Assembly (NCBI GenBank): GCA_041746415.1 | Contig: JBGTHB010000063.1 | Location: forward strand, 1-8,331 | DNA from: JBGTHB01 sp041746415 | GTDB taxonomy: Bacteria > Pseudomonadota > Gammaproteobacteria > Coxiellales > Coxiellaceae | Reading direction: 5' to 3' | Length of the DNA: 8,331 bases | Shown: one piece after another, positions 1 through 6,470 of the stretch | How positions within the stretch are numbered: the first letter of the stretch is position 1 | Layout of the letters: each line of letters starts with the position of its first letter | Translations under genes and position numbers: made by a program | The notes under the pieces: generated by a model | Told to the model about the DNA's origin: nothing | Seen by the model: the letters and a program-made list of their open reading frames with translations, nothing else | The model's database searches: none

Positions 1-219
1 GACGCTAAGTCATGTTTACAAGAGTGGTTGCAAGCGCATAAGTTTCCGTTGCCAACTTATACCGCCAAAATATTTGGCGAAGCACATCAACAACATTTTA
101 TTGCTTATTGTGAGGTAGAGGGTTTACCGCATAAAACGCAAGGCGAAAGTTCATCACGGCGTCGTGCTGAACAAATTGCCGCTGAAAAATTTTTGGAAAA
201 AATAAATGAGCAACTCTGA
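1..219 (+). CDS. rnc: Ribonuclease III, C-terminal fragment (5' end outside window)
   Basis: This is the 3' end of the gene for RNase III, the endonuclease that cuts double-stranded RNA during rRNA maturation and mRNA decay. The 72 visible residues are the double-stranded-RNA-binding domain: a first helix with LQEWLQ, the PLPTY segment, a beta strand around FIAYCEVEGL, and the second-helix signature SSSRRRAEQIAAEKFL, which contacts RNA. The match to the E. coli RNase III tail (LQEYLQ..., LPLPTY..., SSRRKAEQAAAE) is clear by eye. The reading frame is open from base 1, so the nuclease domain and the start lie upstream of the window. Its last 14 bases overlap era, which indicates co-transcription and probably translational coupling. 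Confidence 0.96.
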   Translation, partial: DAKSCLQEWLQAHKFPLPTYTAKIFGEAHQQHFIAYCEVEGLPHKTQGESSSRRRAEQIAAEKFLEKINEQL

Positions 220-1108
220 ACAAACACGCTGTGGTTTTATTGCGATTGTTGGTCGTCCCAATGTGGGCAAATCAACGTTGCTTAACGCTATTTTGCATAA
301 GAAAGTGAGTATTACCTCACATAAACCCCAAACCACGCGCCATCGCTTGCTCGGCATCAAAACCGAAGGGCAGGATCAAATGGTGTTTGTGGACACGCCC
401 GGATTACAACAAAAAACAGCTAATGAATTAAATAAATTCATGAATAAGGCCGCGTTGACTTCATTAAGTGATATTGACGTGGTGTTATTTATAGTGGAAG
501 CAAGCGGTTGGCGCAAGCGCGACGACTGGGTATTGGAGTGTTTACAACGCATCAATGCGCCCATTGTATTGGGCATCAATAAAGTGGATATGTTGCCCAA
601 CAAAGAACAGCTGCTGCCATTTATCAAACAATGCGCGGCAAAATATGAATTTGCAAAAATTATTCCTTTTTCAGCGCGCGATCAAGATGGTGTAGCTGAG
701 TTGGTGGCAACGCTCAAACAAGATTTGCCATTATCGCCGTGGTTTTTTCCACCAGAACAAACGGTGGATCGTGAAGAGCAGTTTATCGTCAGTGAAATTA
801 TTCGTGAAAAGTTAATGCGCTATTTAAATGAAGAGCTGCCCTATGCGCTCACTGTAACGTTAGAGCAATACAAAAAAGAGCCGGGGTTAGTAACAATCAA
901 TGCGTTAATTTGGGTAGACAAAGACAGCCAAAAAGCGATTGTTATTGGTAAAGGCGGTAAGATGTTGAAAAAAATCGCGACATTAGCGCGCGAATCCATT
1001 GAAACCTATTTGCGCGAGAAGGTATTTTTGGAAGTGTGGGTTAAAGTCAAAAAAGGTTGGATGGACGACGAGAAACTGTTAAGGCAATTAGGGTATAATA
1101 ACGATTAA
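206..1108 (+). CDS. era: GTPase Era
   Basis: Era is an essential GTPase that binds the 3' end of 16S rRNA and helps assemble the 30S subunit. At 300 aa it has the family's usual length (E. coli 301). All G motifs are visible: P-loop GRPNVGKST (16-24), switch I TTRHR (43-47), DTPG (63-66), NKVD (125-128) and the G5 motif SAR (156-158). The C-terminal KH RNA-binding domain is present, with GKGG at 248-251. The ATG at 206 is supported by GGAAAA at 195-200, five bases upstream, and by the family's short N-terminus before the P-loop. The start lies inside rnc (14-bp overlap), the standard rnc-era arrangement. Nothing is missing, and the gene should be functional. Confidence 0.98.
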   Translation: MSNSEQTRCGFIAIVGRPNVGKSTLLNAILHKKVSITSHKPQTTRHRLLGIKTEGQDQMVFVDTPGLQQKTANELNKFMNKAALTSLSDIDVVLFIVEASGWRKRDDWVLECLQRINAPIVLGINKVDMLPNKEQLLPFIKQCAAKYEFAKIIPFSARDQDGVAELVATLKQDLPLSPWFFPPEQTVDREEQFIVSEIIREKLMRYLNEELPYALTVTLEQYKKEPGLVTINALIWVDKDSQKAIVIGKGGKMLKKIATLARESIETYLREKVFLEVWVKVKKGWMDDEKLLRQLGYNND

Positions 1109-1157
1109 CAGTGTTTGTGTTCTTGTCCTACTTGCTATGACAACAACGGAATAAGTC

Positions 1158-1856
1158 ATGACCCACCGCATCACATTGGAGCCTGCTTACATTATTCATC
1201 GCCGTGCTTATAGCAATACCAGTTATATTCTTGATTTTTTCACGCGTAGTCACGGTCGTATGAGCATGCTGGCACGCAGTGCGCGAGGGTTGAAATCACG
1301 CTACCGGGGTAAGCTGGAATTGTTTGTGCCAATGTTAATTAGTTACAGCGGTAAAAGTGATTTAAAAAATTTAGGCAGTGTTGAATTTTATCAAGCACCA
1401 ATTGATTTAGACGGTGAAGCACTATTATGTGCATTTTATTTAAATGAGTTATTGTATCGTTTGATGCAGCGTGAAGACCCACACCAACACTTATATGACG
1501 CCTATGAAAAAACATTATTTCAATTGCACAATGCAAGCAAACGTCAGGCCGCATTGCGTTTATTTGAAAAAGTGTTGTTGCACGAATGTGGTTATGGTTT
1601 GGAATGGCGCTACGATATTAAAACCAAAGCAGCCATAGATCCGCAGGGATTTTATCAATATCATGCTGAGCGTGGCTTTAGTTTGACGGATTCGTTAGAT
1701 ACCACCCAATATTTGATTAGCGGTAAGACATTGTTAGCGTTTGCTGATGAAGCAGTTGAAAACCTTACTAATTTAACCGAAGCCAAACGTTTAATGCGTT
1801 TGCTTTTAGGCAGTTTGTTAGATGGGCAGCCGCTTTTTTCGCGAGGATTATTTTAA
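1158..1856 (+). CDS. recO: DNA repair protein RecO
   Basis: RecO acts in the RecFOR pathway, displacing SSB and loading RecA on gapped single-stranded DNA and annealing complementary strands. The protein is 232 aa, close to E. coli RecO (242). The N-terminal OB fold is recognisable: AYIIHRRAYSNTSYILDFFT (10-29), then HGRMSMLARSARG (32-44) and a basic stretch leading to LELFVP (53-58), all typical of the family. The rest is the helical C-terminal domain with the YLNELLYRL motif. The four-cysteine zinc site found in many Gram-positive RecO proteins is not seen, as usual for gammaproteobacteria. The start at 1158 has a weak Shine-Dalgarno (GGAATAA, 1148-1154). There are 49 bases between era and recO with no terminator hairpin, so the operon probably continues. 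Confidence 0.93.
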   Translation: MTHRITLEPAYIIHRRAYSNTSYILDFFTRSHGRMSMLARSARGLKSRYRGKLELFVPMLISYSGKSDLKNLGSVEFYQAPIDLDGEALLCAFYLNELLYRLMQREDPHQHLYDAYEKTLFQLHNASKRQAALRLFEKVLLHECGYGLEWRYDIKTKAAIDPQGFYQYHAERGFSLTDSLDTTQYLISGKTLLAFADEAVENLTNLTEAKRLMRLLLGSLLDGQPLFSRGLF

Positions 1857-2573
1857 ATGATTAAAAAACTTGGTGTGAACGTCGATCACGTGGCGACATT
1901 GCGACAAGCGCGTCATACGCCATACCCTGATCCCGTGGCAGCAGCGATGATGGCGCAACAGGCAGGTGCGGATTTAATTACGGTGCACTTGCGCGAAGAT
2001 CGGCGCCATATTCAAGAACGTGATGTAGATTTATTATTGCAAACACTAACGGTGCCATTGAATTTAGAAATGGCGGTGACCGATGAGATGGTCGAGTTTG
2101 CCGAGGCGCGTCGTCCACAAAAAGTGTGTTTGGTGCCTGAAAAGCGCCAAGAATTAACCACTGAAGGTGGCTTGGATGTGGCAACGCAAGTGGATCGAAT
2201 TACCGCAGTAGTAAAGCGGTTGACGAATGCCAATATTGAAGTGTCGTTATTTATTGATGCCGATTCACAACAAATTGCAGCAGCAAAAAAAACAGGCGTG
2301 CCAGTGATTGAATTGCATACGGGTAATTATGCTGATACCGAAGGTGAGCGACAGCAACACGAATTATTACGCTTGCAACAAGCGGCAACTTACGCCGCAA
2401 GTTTGGGTTTGATGGTGAATGCCGGTCACGGGCTGCATTATGAAAATTTGGAACCGATAGTATTAATGCCAGAACTACATGAGTTGAACATTGGTCACGC
2501 GATTGTGGCGAGAGCAGTTTTTATTGGCATGGTAAAAGCGGTGCAGGAAATTAAGGTGAAGCTGCAGGGCTAG
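1857..2573 (+). CDS. pdxJ: Pyridoxine 5'-phosphate synthase PdxJ
   Basis: PdxJ condenses 1-deoxy-D-xylulose 5-phosphate with 3-amino-2-oxopropyl phosphate to make pyridoxine 5'-phosphate, the last ring-forming step of the DXP-dependent vitamin B6 pathway. It is a TIM barrel of 238 aa (E. coli 243). Family motifs in order are GVNVDHVATLR (6-16), YPDP (23-26), HLREDRRHI with H44, LNLEMAVT with the catalytic glutamate E71, VPEKRQELTTEGGLD (93-107), SLFIDAD (130-136), IELHTG (151-156), NAGHGL with H191, and HELNIGHAIV near the end. All expected active-site residues are present. The ATG follows the recO stop with no spacer; GAGG at 1843-1846 serves as ribosome-binding site. The last 23 bases overlap a convergent gene on the other strand. 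The acpS gene that often follows pdxJ is not present here. Confidence 0.97.
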   Translation: MIKKLGVNVDHVATLRQARHTPYPDPVAAAMMAQQAGADLITVHLREDRRHIQERDVDLLLQTLTVPLNLEMAVTDEMVEFAEARRPQKVCLVPEKRQELTTEGGLDVATQVDRITAVVKRLTNANIEVSLFIDADSQQIAAAKKTGVPVIELHTGNYADTEGERQQHELLRLQQAATYAASLGLMVNAGHGLHYENLEPIVLMPELHELNIGHAIVARAVFIGMVKAVQEIKVKLQG

Positions 2574-2610
2574 GTCGTGGCTTTATTGGTGCATCTGCTC
2601 GAGTTGCAAA
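2536..2610. repeat. Duplicated 75-bp segment, copy A (pdxJ 3' end plus effector gene 3' end)
   Basis: This segment aligns without gaps to 6433-6507, with 11 mismatches by hand count (about 85% identity). On the + strand it covers the last 12 codons of pdxJ and their stop. On the - strand it covers the last 19 codons of the effector-like gene, its TAA and 15 bases beyond it. The shared stretch GCAGGAAATTAAGG lies across the effector stop codon. Similarity therefore extends past the effector gene into pdxJ coding sequence, which marks this as a duplicated DNA segment and not just similarity between two proteins. Confidence 0.85.
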
Positions 2611-4389
2611 AACGCCTTGTTGTTGTAGCGCAGTAGGTTGAGCAAGATCAACAGTAGGGCCTGCATAAGCCGTTTTTCCCGCATTGTTTTTTACACCAAA
2701 GTTAGCACCAGCGCTTAATAGTAAATTAATTACAGACCAATCAGCTCTCTTTACAGCAAAGTGCAACAGTCGATTGCCATTACTATCTATGCGTGCGTTG
2801 ACATGGGTTGAAATATCTCGTTGCGGATCGCGCTTTTGCAATGCTTCTTGTATGGCTCCAAAACCTTGGTTTTCCATTTTGAATAACAGCGGTAAAAAAT
2901 AAAAAATAGTTGGATGCCTAATGGCGATGTCATGGGTGGACGGACGCATTATCAGACCATGCAGTAATATTTGTATTTTGGGTACCTCACAAATACGATC
3001 GTGGGGACCATGCTGTAAATGTTCAGGTTCAATCAGGTCCATGATCAATTTGGCGATCATTTCTTCGGTTTTGCTAACAAAACAATTGTGGGTCACGTTT
3101 AGCAATAACTTACGCAACGCTTGTTCTTGATGTGCAGCGTTAGAATGAATAAACAGATAGCGAAAAATTGCTTCGTCAAAGTTAGGGCGATTTGCCGCGT
3201 GGATAAGTGGTGCTGATTCAGATTCATTGCTGATCCTTGCATCTACAGCGGGTATTGAAACTCTTATTTGGTCAAGTAAGTCAGTAGTAAGGTTTTGAGG
3301 AGGAATATTTTTCCTCTGTGCTACAGGTTCATATATTTCACAGTGTATGCTTAAAGCCGTAGTGCCTAACATAGTGCACGCTTCAGTAAACGCTTCTCTT
3401 AGGTTTTTAAAATAGAGTGGGCCACAAAATGAGTTTGGATCGTATACTTCAAAAATTTTGTTTGATTGATGGTTATCGTCGGGAATAATGCGTAACGAAA
3501 TAACGTGAGAATTATTTGAAATCTCCAGTGTTATAGTGTGGTGTTTCGGGGTTGCTATGAGGGGATGTTGCAAAAATTGCTGCAATTTATTGGCATTCCA
3601 GTTTAAATACGCCCATGCGCAACAGCGAGCAGAAAGCACCACTCCGTCTCGATCTAACACTTGCACATCAAGCTCACGGTTATTAAATGAATCGTATGAA
3701 TCATCAAGTTGAAGGCCGTCTTGGTAATAAATCAGCCATGCACAAATTTGTGAAAATAAATCAAAGCGAGTTTGAGATTTTTTGGCTTGTGGTAATTGAA
3801 TTTCTTCTTCAAGTGTCTCTTCGTCTATGGAGCTAATTGAAAGTTCTTTTAAGGCAGATTGCCACCATTCACTGCGCCCAATGTGTGAAAAAGCATGGTG
3901 ACAAATCACAAAAGCAGCGCAGTGTCCTCGTGTTTGCTCCAATTGTTCAGCTTTTTCATCGATGGCAATTTTATTTTCAGGATATACATCCCCCATATAG
4001 CGAAGAAATTCAGCTACTTTATTTAGTAGATGTCGTTGGTCGAGACGAATAAGGGCTGCAAGCGATGGGTTGCTGGGGAAGGTGATTTTAAACCAGAGGG
4101 CAAATTTAGGAAATTTGTGATTATTTATATGAACTAATTCGTCCATCCGTTGCCAAATTTGGCTGTGTTGCTCACTGATTTTTGGGCTGTTTACTGTGTC
4201 AGTGATGAAATATTGTAGGTTGCTATTTTTAATATTAAAAGCTACTTGATACAGTCTTAGAGCTGCCTGAGGTCCAAAAATAAATATTAGGTCTTGCAAA
4301 GTTTGGGGATCTTCAGCAAAACAGTGGATGGTTTCTTCCTTAAATTTTTCCTCACTTTGGCGATAAAGTTCGTTGGTTGTTCGTGGCAT
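2551..4389 (-). CDS. Ankyrin-repeat protein with predicted C58-like cysteine protease triad (effector-like), copy 1
   Basis: This 612-aa protein is not one I recognise by name. No signal peptide or membrane segment is visible. Residues 1-150 are helical and lead into TRGHCAAFVICHHAF (153-167), which looks like the nucleophile helix of a papain-like enzyme with C157. Further on are NNSHVISLRI (H295) and FEVYDPN (D317), giving a Cys-His-Asp order with spacings of 138 and 22. YopT and AvrPphB (peptidase family C58) have the same order with somewhat shorter spacings. Residues 381-416 contain an ankyrin remnant (LIHAANR, FRYLFIHS), and 537-573 form one clear ankyrin repeat (LLHFAVKRADWSVINLLLSAG). 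The tail is Ser/Pro/Ala-rich. The paralog at 6448-8331 conserves the triad and the tail. No good Shine-Dalgarno precedes the ATG. I infer a host-directed enzyme; any catalytic claim is untested. Confidence 0.72.
   Translation of the reverse strand: MPRTTNELYRQSEEKFKEETIHCFAEDPQTLQDLIFIFGPQAALRLYQVAFNIKNSNLQYFITDTVNSPKISEQHSQIWQRMDELVHINNHKFPKFALWFKITFPSNPSLAALIRLDQRHLLNKVAEFLRYMGDVYPENKIAIDEKAEQLEQTRGHCAAFVICHHAFSHIGRSEWWQSALKELSISSIDEETLEEEIQLPQAKKSQTRFDLFSQICAWLIYYQDGLQLDDSYDSFNNRELDVQVLDRDGVVLSARCCAWAYLNWNANKLQQFLQHPLIATPKHHTITLEISNNSHVISLRIIPDDNHQSNKIFEVYDPNSFCGPLYFKNLREAFTEACTMLGTTALSIHCEIYEPVAQRKNIPPQNLTTDLLDQIRVSIPAVDARISNESESAPLIHAANRPNFDEAIFRYLFIHSNAAHQEQALRKLLLNVTHNCFVSKTEEMIAKLIMDLIEPEHLQHGPHDRICEVPKIQILLHGLIMRPSTHDIAIRHPTIFYFLPLLFKMENQGFGAIQEALQKRDPQRDISTHVNARIDSNGNRLLHFAVKRADWSVINLLLSAGANFGVKNNAGKTAYAGPTVDLAQPTALQQQGVFATRADAPIKPRPSPAASP
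3139..3169. repeat. 31-bp near-identical patch shared with 6832-6862
   Basis: Within the two large paralogs, this stretch differs from 6832-6862 at one base. It encodes, on the - strand, the core of the FDE.IFRYLFI.SN segment (around residues 405-416 of copy 1). Most of the surrounding alignment is much more diverged at the DNA level, so this is either strongly constrained sequence or a small conversion tract. Nothing suggests a separate element. Confidence 0.7.
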
Positions 4390-4458
4390 ATATGGTTCTT
4401 TGGTTTATGTTGGTTGTCGTCGTGTTGGGTTCTCTATATGAGACTATGAATAATTCAA

Positions 4459-4475
4459 ATTAAACAAATATTAAA
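4459..4475 (-). promoter_or_regulatory. Possible PmrA-type box upstream of effector-like gene copy 1
   Basis: Read on the - strand, the sequence is TTTAAT-ATTTG-TTTAAT, a direct repeat with an 11-bp period. It fits the PmrA consensus YTTAAK-N5-YTTAAK. In Legionella and Coxiella, PmrA activates many Dot/Icm effector genes through such boxes. It lies about 70 bases upstream of the ATG at 4389, and CATAGT or TATAGA downstream could serve as a -10. The region is AT-rich, so a chance match is quite possible. Confidence 0.27.
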
Positions 4476-4506
4476 CGGGCTATCGCTTTTCAGCTTATGG
4501 ATTGAA

Positions 4507-4525
4507 ATTGGCAATAACGGCCAAT
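4507..4525. repeat. Inverted repeat ATTGGC-N7-GCCAAT
   Basis: Two perfect 6-base arms are separated by seven bases, about 80-95 bases upstream of the permease promoter candidate and 118 bases upstream of the divergent effector-like gene. It could be an operator for a dimeric regulator. It does not match the PurR consensus, and it lacks a T-tract, so it is unlikely to be a terminator. Confidence 0.3.
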
Positions 4526-4600
4526 CTTGAACGTGTAGGAGTTCCTTCGTGTGGCAATTTCCCTCATGGCTGAATCTCATTTTTAACGAGACAATGGAAT

Positions 4601-4631
4601 TTGTTACGATACAAAATTCAATTGGTATACT
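4601..4631 (+). promoter_or_regulatory. Candidate sigma-70 promoter (extended -10) for the purine permease
   Basis: The -10 candidate TATACT (4626-4631) is preceded by TG at 4623-4624 with one base between, the extended -10 arrangement. TTGTTA at 4601-4606 could act as the -35, but the 19-base spacing is long; the extended -10 may compensate. Transcription from here would give the permease mRNA a leader of roughly 145 bases. The prediction is by eye only. Confidence 0.4.
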
Positions 4632-4784
4632 ATAGTCAACAATATTCAACTAAGGTAATCAGGATACAGGCCTCATTAAACAAAAATGCTTAACTGAAAT
4701 ACAAACAGACGCGTTGAAAGTGGTTGCCCATCATCAAAATTGTTCTGGGTTGTTTAAGAGGAACGTTAGCTTATATTTAATTAA

Positions 4785-6074
4785 ATGAAATTTCTAATAA
4801 AAAATAATACCACCCTGGGCACCGAACTTATTGCTGGCTTAACAACCTTTCTTACCATGTCATACATTATTTTCATCAATCCCCAGGTGCTAAGTGCAAC
4901 TGGAATGAACTATGGTGCTGTTTTTGTTGCTACCTGCTTAGTCAGTGCATTCGGCTGTGTTGCCACTGGTTTAGCGTCAAACTATCCTATAGCAATTGCC
5001 CCAGGTATGGCTTTAAATGTTTATTTTACTTACGTTGTGGTAGATAAGTTAGGTTATTCATGGGAGCAAGCATTAGCGGCCGTGTTGATTTCAGGCATTG
5101 TGTTTTTCATTCTGACAGTAACAAAAATTCGTCGCTTAATCATAGAAGCTCTGCCCGACAATTTAAATACCGCAATTGCTATTGGCATTGGCATGTTTAT
5201 CGTTTTGCTGGCGCTGAAAAGCATAGCCATTATCAAACCGACTGAGATTAAACTTTCCATTAATTTAGCAAACATCAAAACATTACAGACAGCGTTATTT
5301 GCGCTTGGTTTTTGTATCATTATCTTTTTAGATTACCTGCGTGTGCATGGCGCAATCCTAATTGGTATATTAGCTATTACCGTTATTGCTGTGGTGTTAG
5401 GAATCAGTTCATTTCATGGTGTGTTTGCTATGCCGCCCAGCTTATCCCCAACCTTTCTCAAAATTAATTTTTCAGGTTTATTTACCTTGAAAGGTCTTTC
5501 TGTCATTTTTTCTTTTTTGTTGGTGGCTCTATTTGATAGCACCGGCACGCTAGTGGGGCTGTTGAGAAACTCCTTATTTGTTCGTGATAAAGACTATACC
5601 ACTCGAATTTCCCGCATTCTGATGATTGACAGTCTAGCAACAACAATCGGTGCAACTTTGGGAACCTCTAGTGCAAGTCCTTTTATTGAAAGTGCATCAG
5701 GCATACGAGCAGGAGGGCGTACAGGCTTAACAAGTGTCGTAGTCGGAGGCGTATTTCTTTGTGCTTTGTTTTTTGTGCCACTCGCTAAGACGATTCCTAG
5801 CTGCGCCGTTGCACCGGCATTGTTGTATGTTGGTTTATTGATGATAAAACAGGTCACTCAACTCGATTGGAAGCATTATAGTGAATATGTGCCAGCCACA
5901 ATTACTGTATTCATGATCCCATTCACAGGGTCAATTGCGAGTGGTTTAGGTTTGGGACTGATTAGTTATATTTTGCTTAAGGCCATATGTCGAAAAAGCC
6001 ATCAGCTTAATTTATCAATTGTTGTTTTGGGATGCGTTTTTGTGCTGTATTTTCTGCTAGTTGAGTTTAGCTGA
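4785..6074 (+). CDS. NCS2 purine permease, AzgA-type (guanine/hypoxanthine or adenine uptake)
   Basis: This is a polytopic inner-membrane transporter of 429 aa, expected to bring purine bases into the cell by proton symport. Marks of the AzgA-like branch (E. coli GhxP/AdeQ relatives) are GTELIAGLTTFLTMSYIIF (12-30) followed by NP, the first half-helix IAIAPGMALN (69-78), FDSTGT with D251, and GTSSASPFIESASG (293-306) with E302 followed by GGRTGL (310-315). D251 and E302 lie at the positions that bind substrate in NCS2 proteins. The rest is strongly hydrophobic, enough for the usual 14 segments. An in-frame TAA directly precedes the ATG at 4785, so no earlier start exists. AAGAGGAA (4756-4763) is too far upstream to be an efficient Shine-Dalgarno. 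Exact base specificity cannot be told. Purine salvage would suit an intracellular lifestyle. Confidence 0.93.
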   Translation: MKFLIKNNTTLGTELIAGLTTFLTMSYIIFINPQVLSATGMNYGAVFVATCLVSAFGCVATGLASNYPIAIAPGMALNVYFTYVVVDKLGYSWEQALAAVLISGIVFFILTVTKIRRLIIEALPDNLNTAIAIGIGMFIVLLALKSIAIIKPTEIKLSINLANIKTLQTALFALGFCIIIFLDYLRVHGAILIGILAITVIAVVLGISSFHGVFAMPPSLSPTFLKINFSGLFTLKGLSVIFSFLLVALFDSTGTLVGLLRNSLFVRDKDYTTRISRILMIDSLATTIGATLGTSSASPFIESASGIRAGGRTGLTSVVVGGVFLCALFFVPLAKTIPSCAVAPALLYVGLLMIKQVTQLDWKHYSEYVPATITVFMIPFTGSIASGLGLGLISYILLKAICRKSHQLNLSIVVLGCVFVLYFLLVEFS

Positions 6075-6164
6075 TTTATGTCTATATAACATAATTACTA
6101 CACAAAAAATCCGCAAGCTGAGTCAATTAAGTATATTGACCCTAAAACCAAGCATTTTTTCACT

Positions 6165-6470
6165 TTGCCCGTTAACTTATTTGCAAAACCAAAAGATGAA
6201 AAAGAATATTCTTTAATGGAAAAAACACTCGACTCTTTAGTTGATGAAGTGCGCGACGACAAAAATCACCCCTTAGCTGTGGTGATGCAAATTATTGGCG
6301 AAAACCCAGAAGAATATGATGACAATCACCACGAACCAATTGGTGTTGGTGTTAGTCATATTGATATGGTGAAACATTTGATGAGCAGTCACGGACTTTA
6401 TCAAAAAGATCTAGCCTCAATTTTTGGCAGTCAAGCGAAGCAGGAAATTAAGGCGAAGCTGAAGGACTAG
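6165..6470 (+). CDS. HigA-type antitoxin/HTH regulator, truncated in its DNA-binding domain (probable pseudogene)
   Basis: The N-terminal part (YSLMEKTLDSLVDEV..., then NHPLAVVMQIIGENPEEYDD) resembles the HigA/YgjM antitoxin family, which pairs with RNA-cleaving HigB toxins and represses its own operon. A helix-turn-helix begins at IDMVKHLMSSHGLYQKDLASIFGSQ (66-90). Family members continue with a recognition helix (S.VSE.L.GKR) and 30-40 more residues. Here the protein ends after AKQEIKAKLKD, a tail almost identical to the end of PdxJ, so the recognition helix is gone. The start is uncertain: 6165 is TTG without a Shine-Dalgarno, the first ATG is at 6216, and the frame is open upstream to 6090 with family-like residues. 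No higB partner is visible. The gene overlaps the convergent effector-like gene by 23 bases. It probably cannot bind DNA normally. Confidence 0.7.
   Translation: MPVNLFAKPKDEKEYSLMEKTLDSLVDEVRDDKNHPLAVVMQIIGENPEEYDDNHHEPIGVGVSHIDMVKHLMSSHGLYQKDLASIFGSQAKQEIKAKLKD

Larger units (their letters stand above)
4390..4784. other. Intergenic region between divergent effector-like gene and purine permease
   Basis: This is a 395-bp AT-rich stretch without a convincing gene. It must hold the start signals of two divergent genes. Visible items are a tandem TTTAAT motif on the - strand (4459-4475), a 6-bp inverted repeat ATTGGC/GCCAAT with a 7-base loop (4507-4525), and an extended -10 promoter candidate on the + strand (4601-4631). 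An open frame on the + strand from 4654 to 4788 has no start codon, and one on the - strand at 4455-4649 resembles no family I know. No riboswitch, tRNA, terminator or insertion-sequence end was recognised. Confidence 0.6.

Noticed and set aside
1109..1157. Terminator or promoter between era and recO
   Set aside because: No hairpin with a T-tract and no convincing -35/-10 pair are present in the 49 bases, so the genes are most simply read as one operon.
4455..4649. 64-aa open frame on the - strand in the intergenic region
   Set aside because: It has no recognisable motif and lies across the promoter area of two divergent genes. It has the length expected by chance in AT-rich DNA.
4654..4788. 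Open frame on the + strand just before the permease, with a protein-like middle (QTDALKVVAHHQNCSG)
   Set aside because: It has no start codon and no Shine-Dalgarno, and it runs into the permease start in another frame. It could be a gene remnant, but nothing identifies it.
5594..5857. 87-aa open frame on the - strand inside the permease
   Set aside because: It is a shadow of a clearly conserved transporter gene on the other strand, running through the GGRTGL region.
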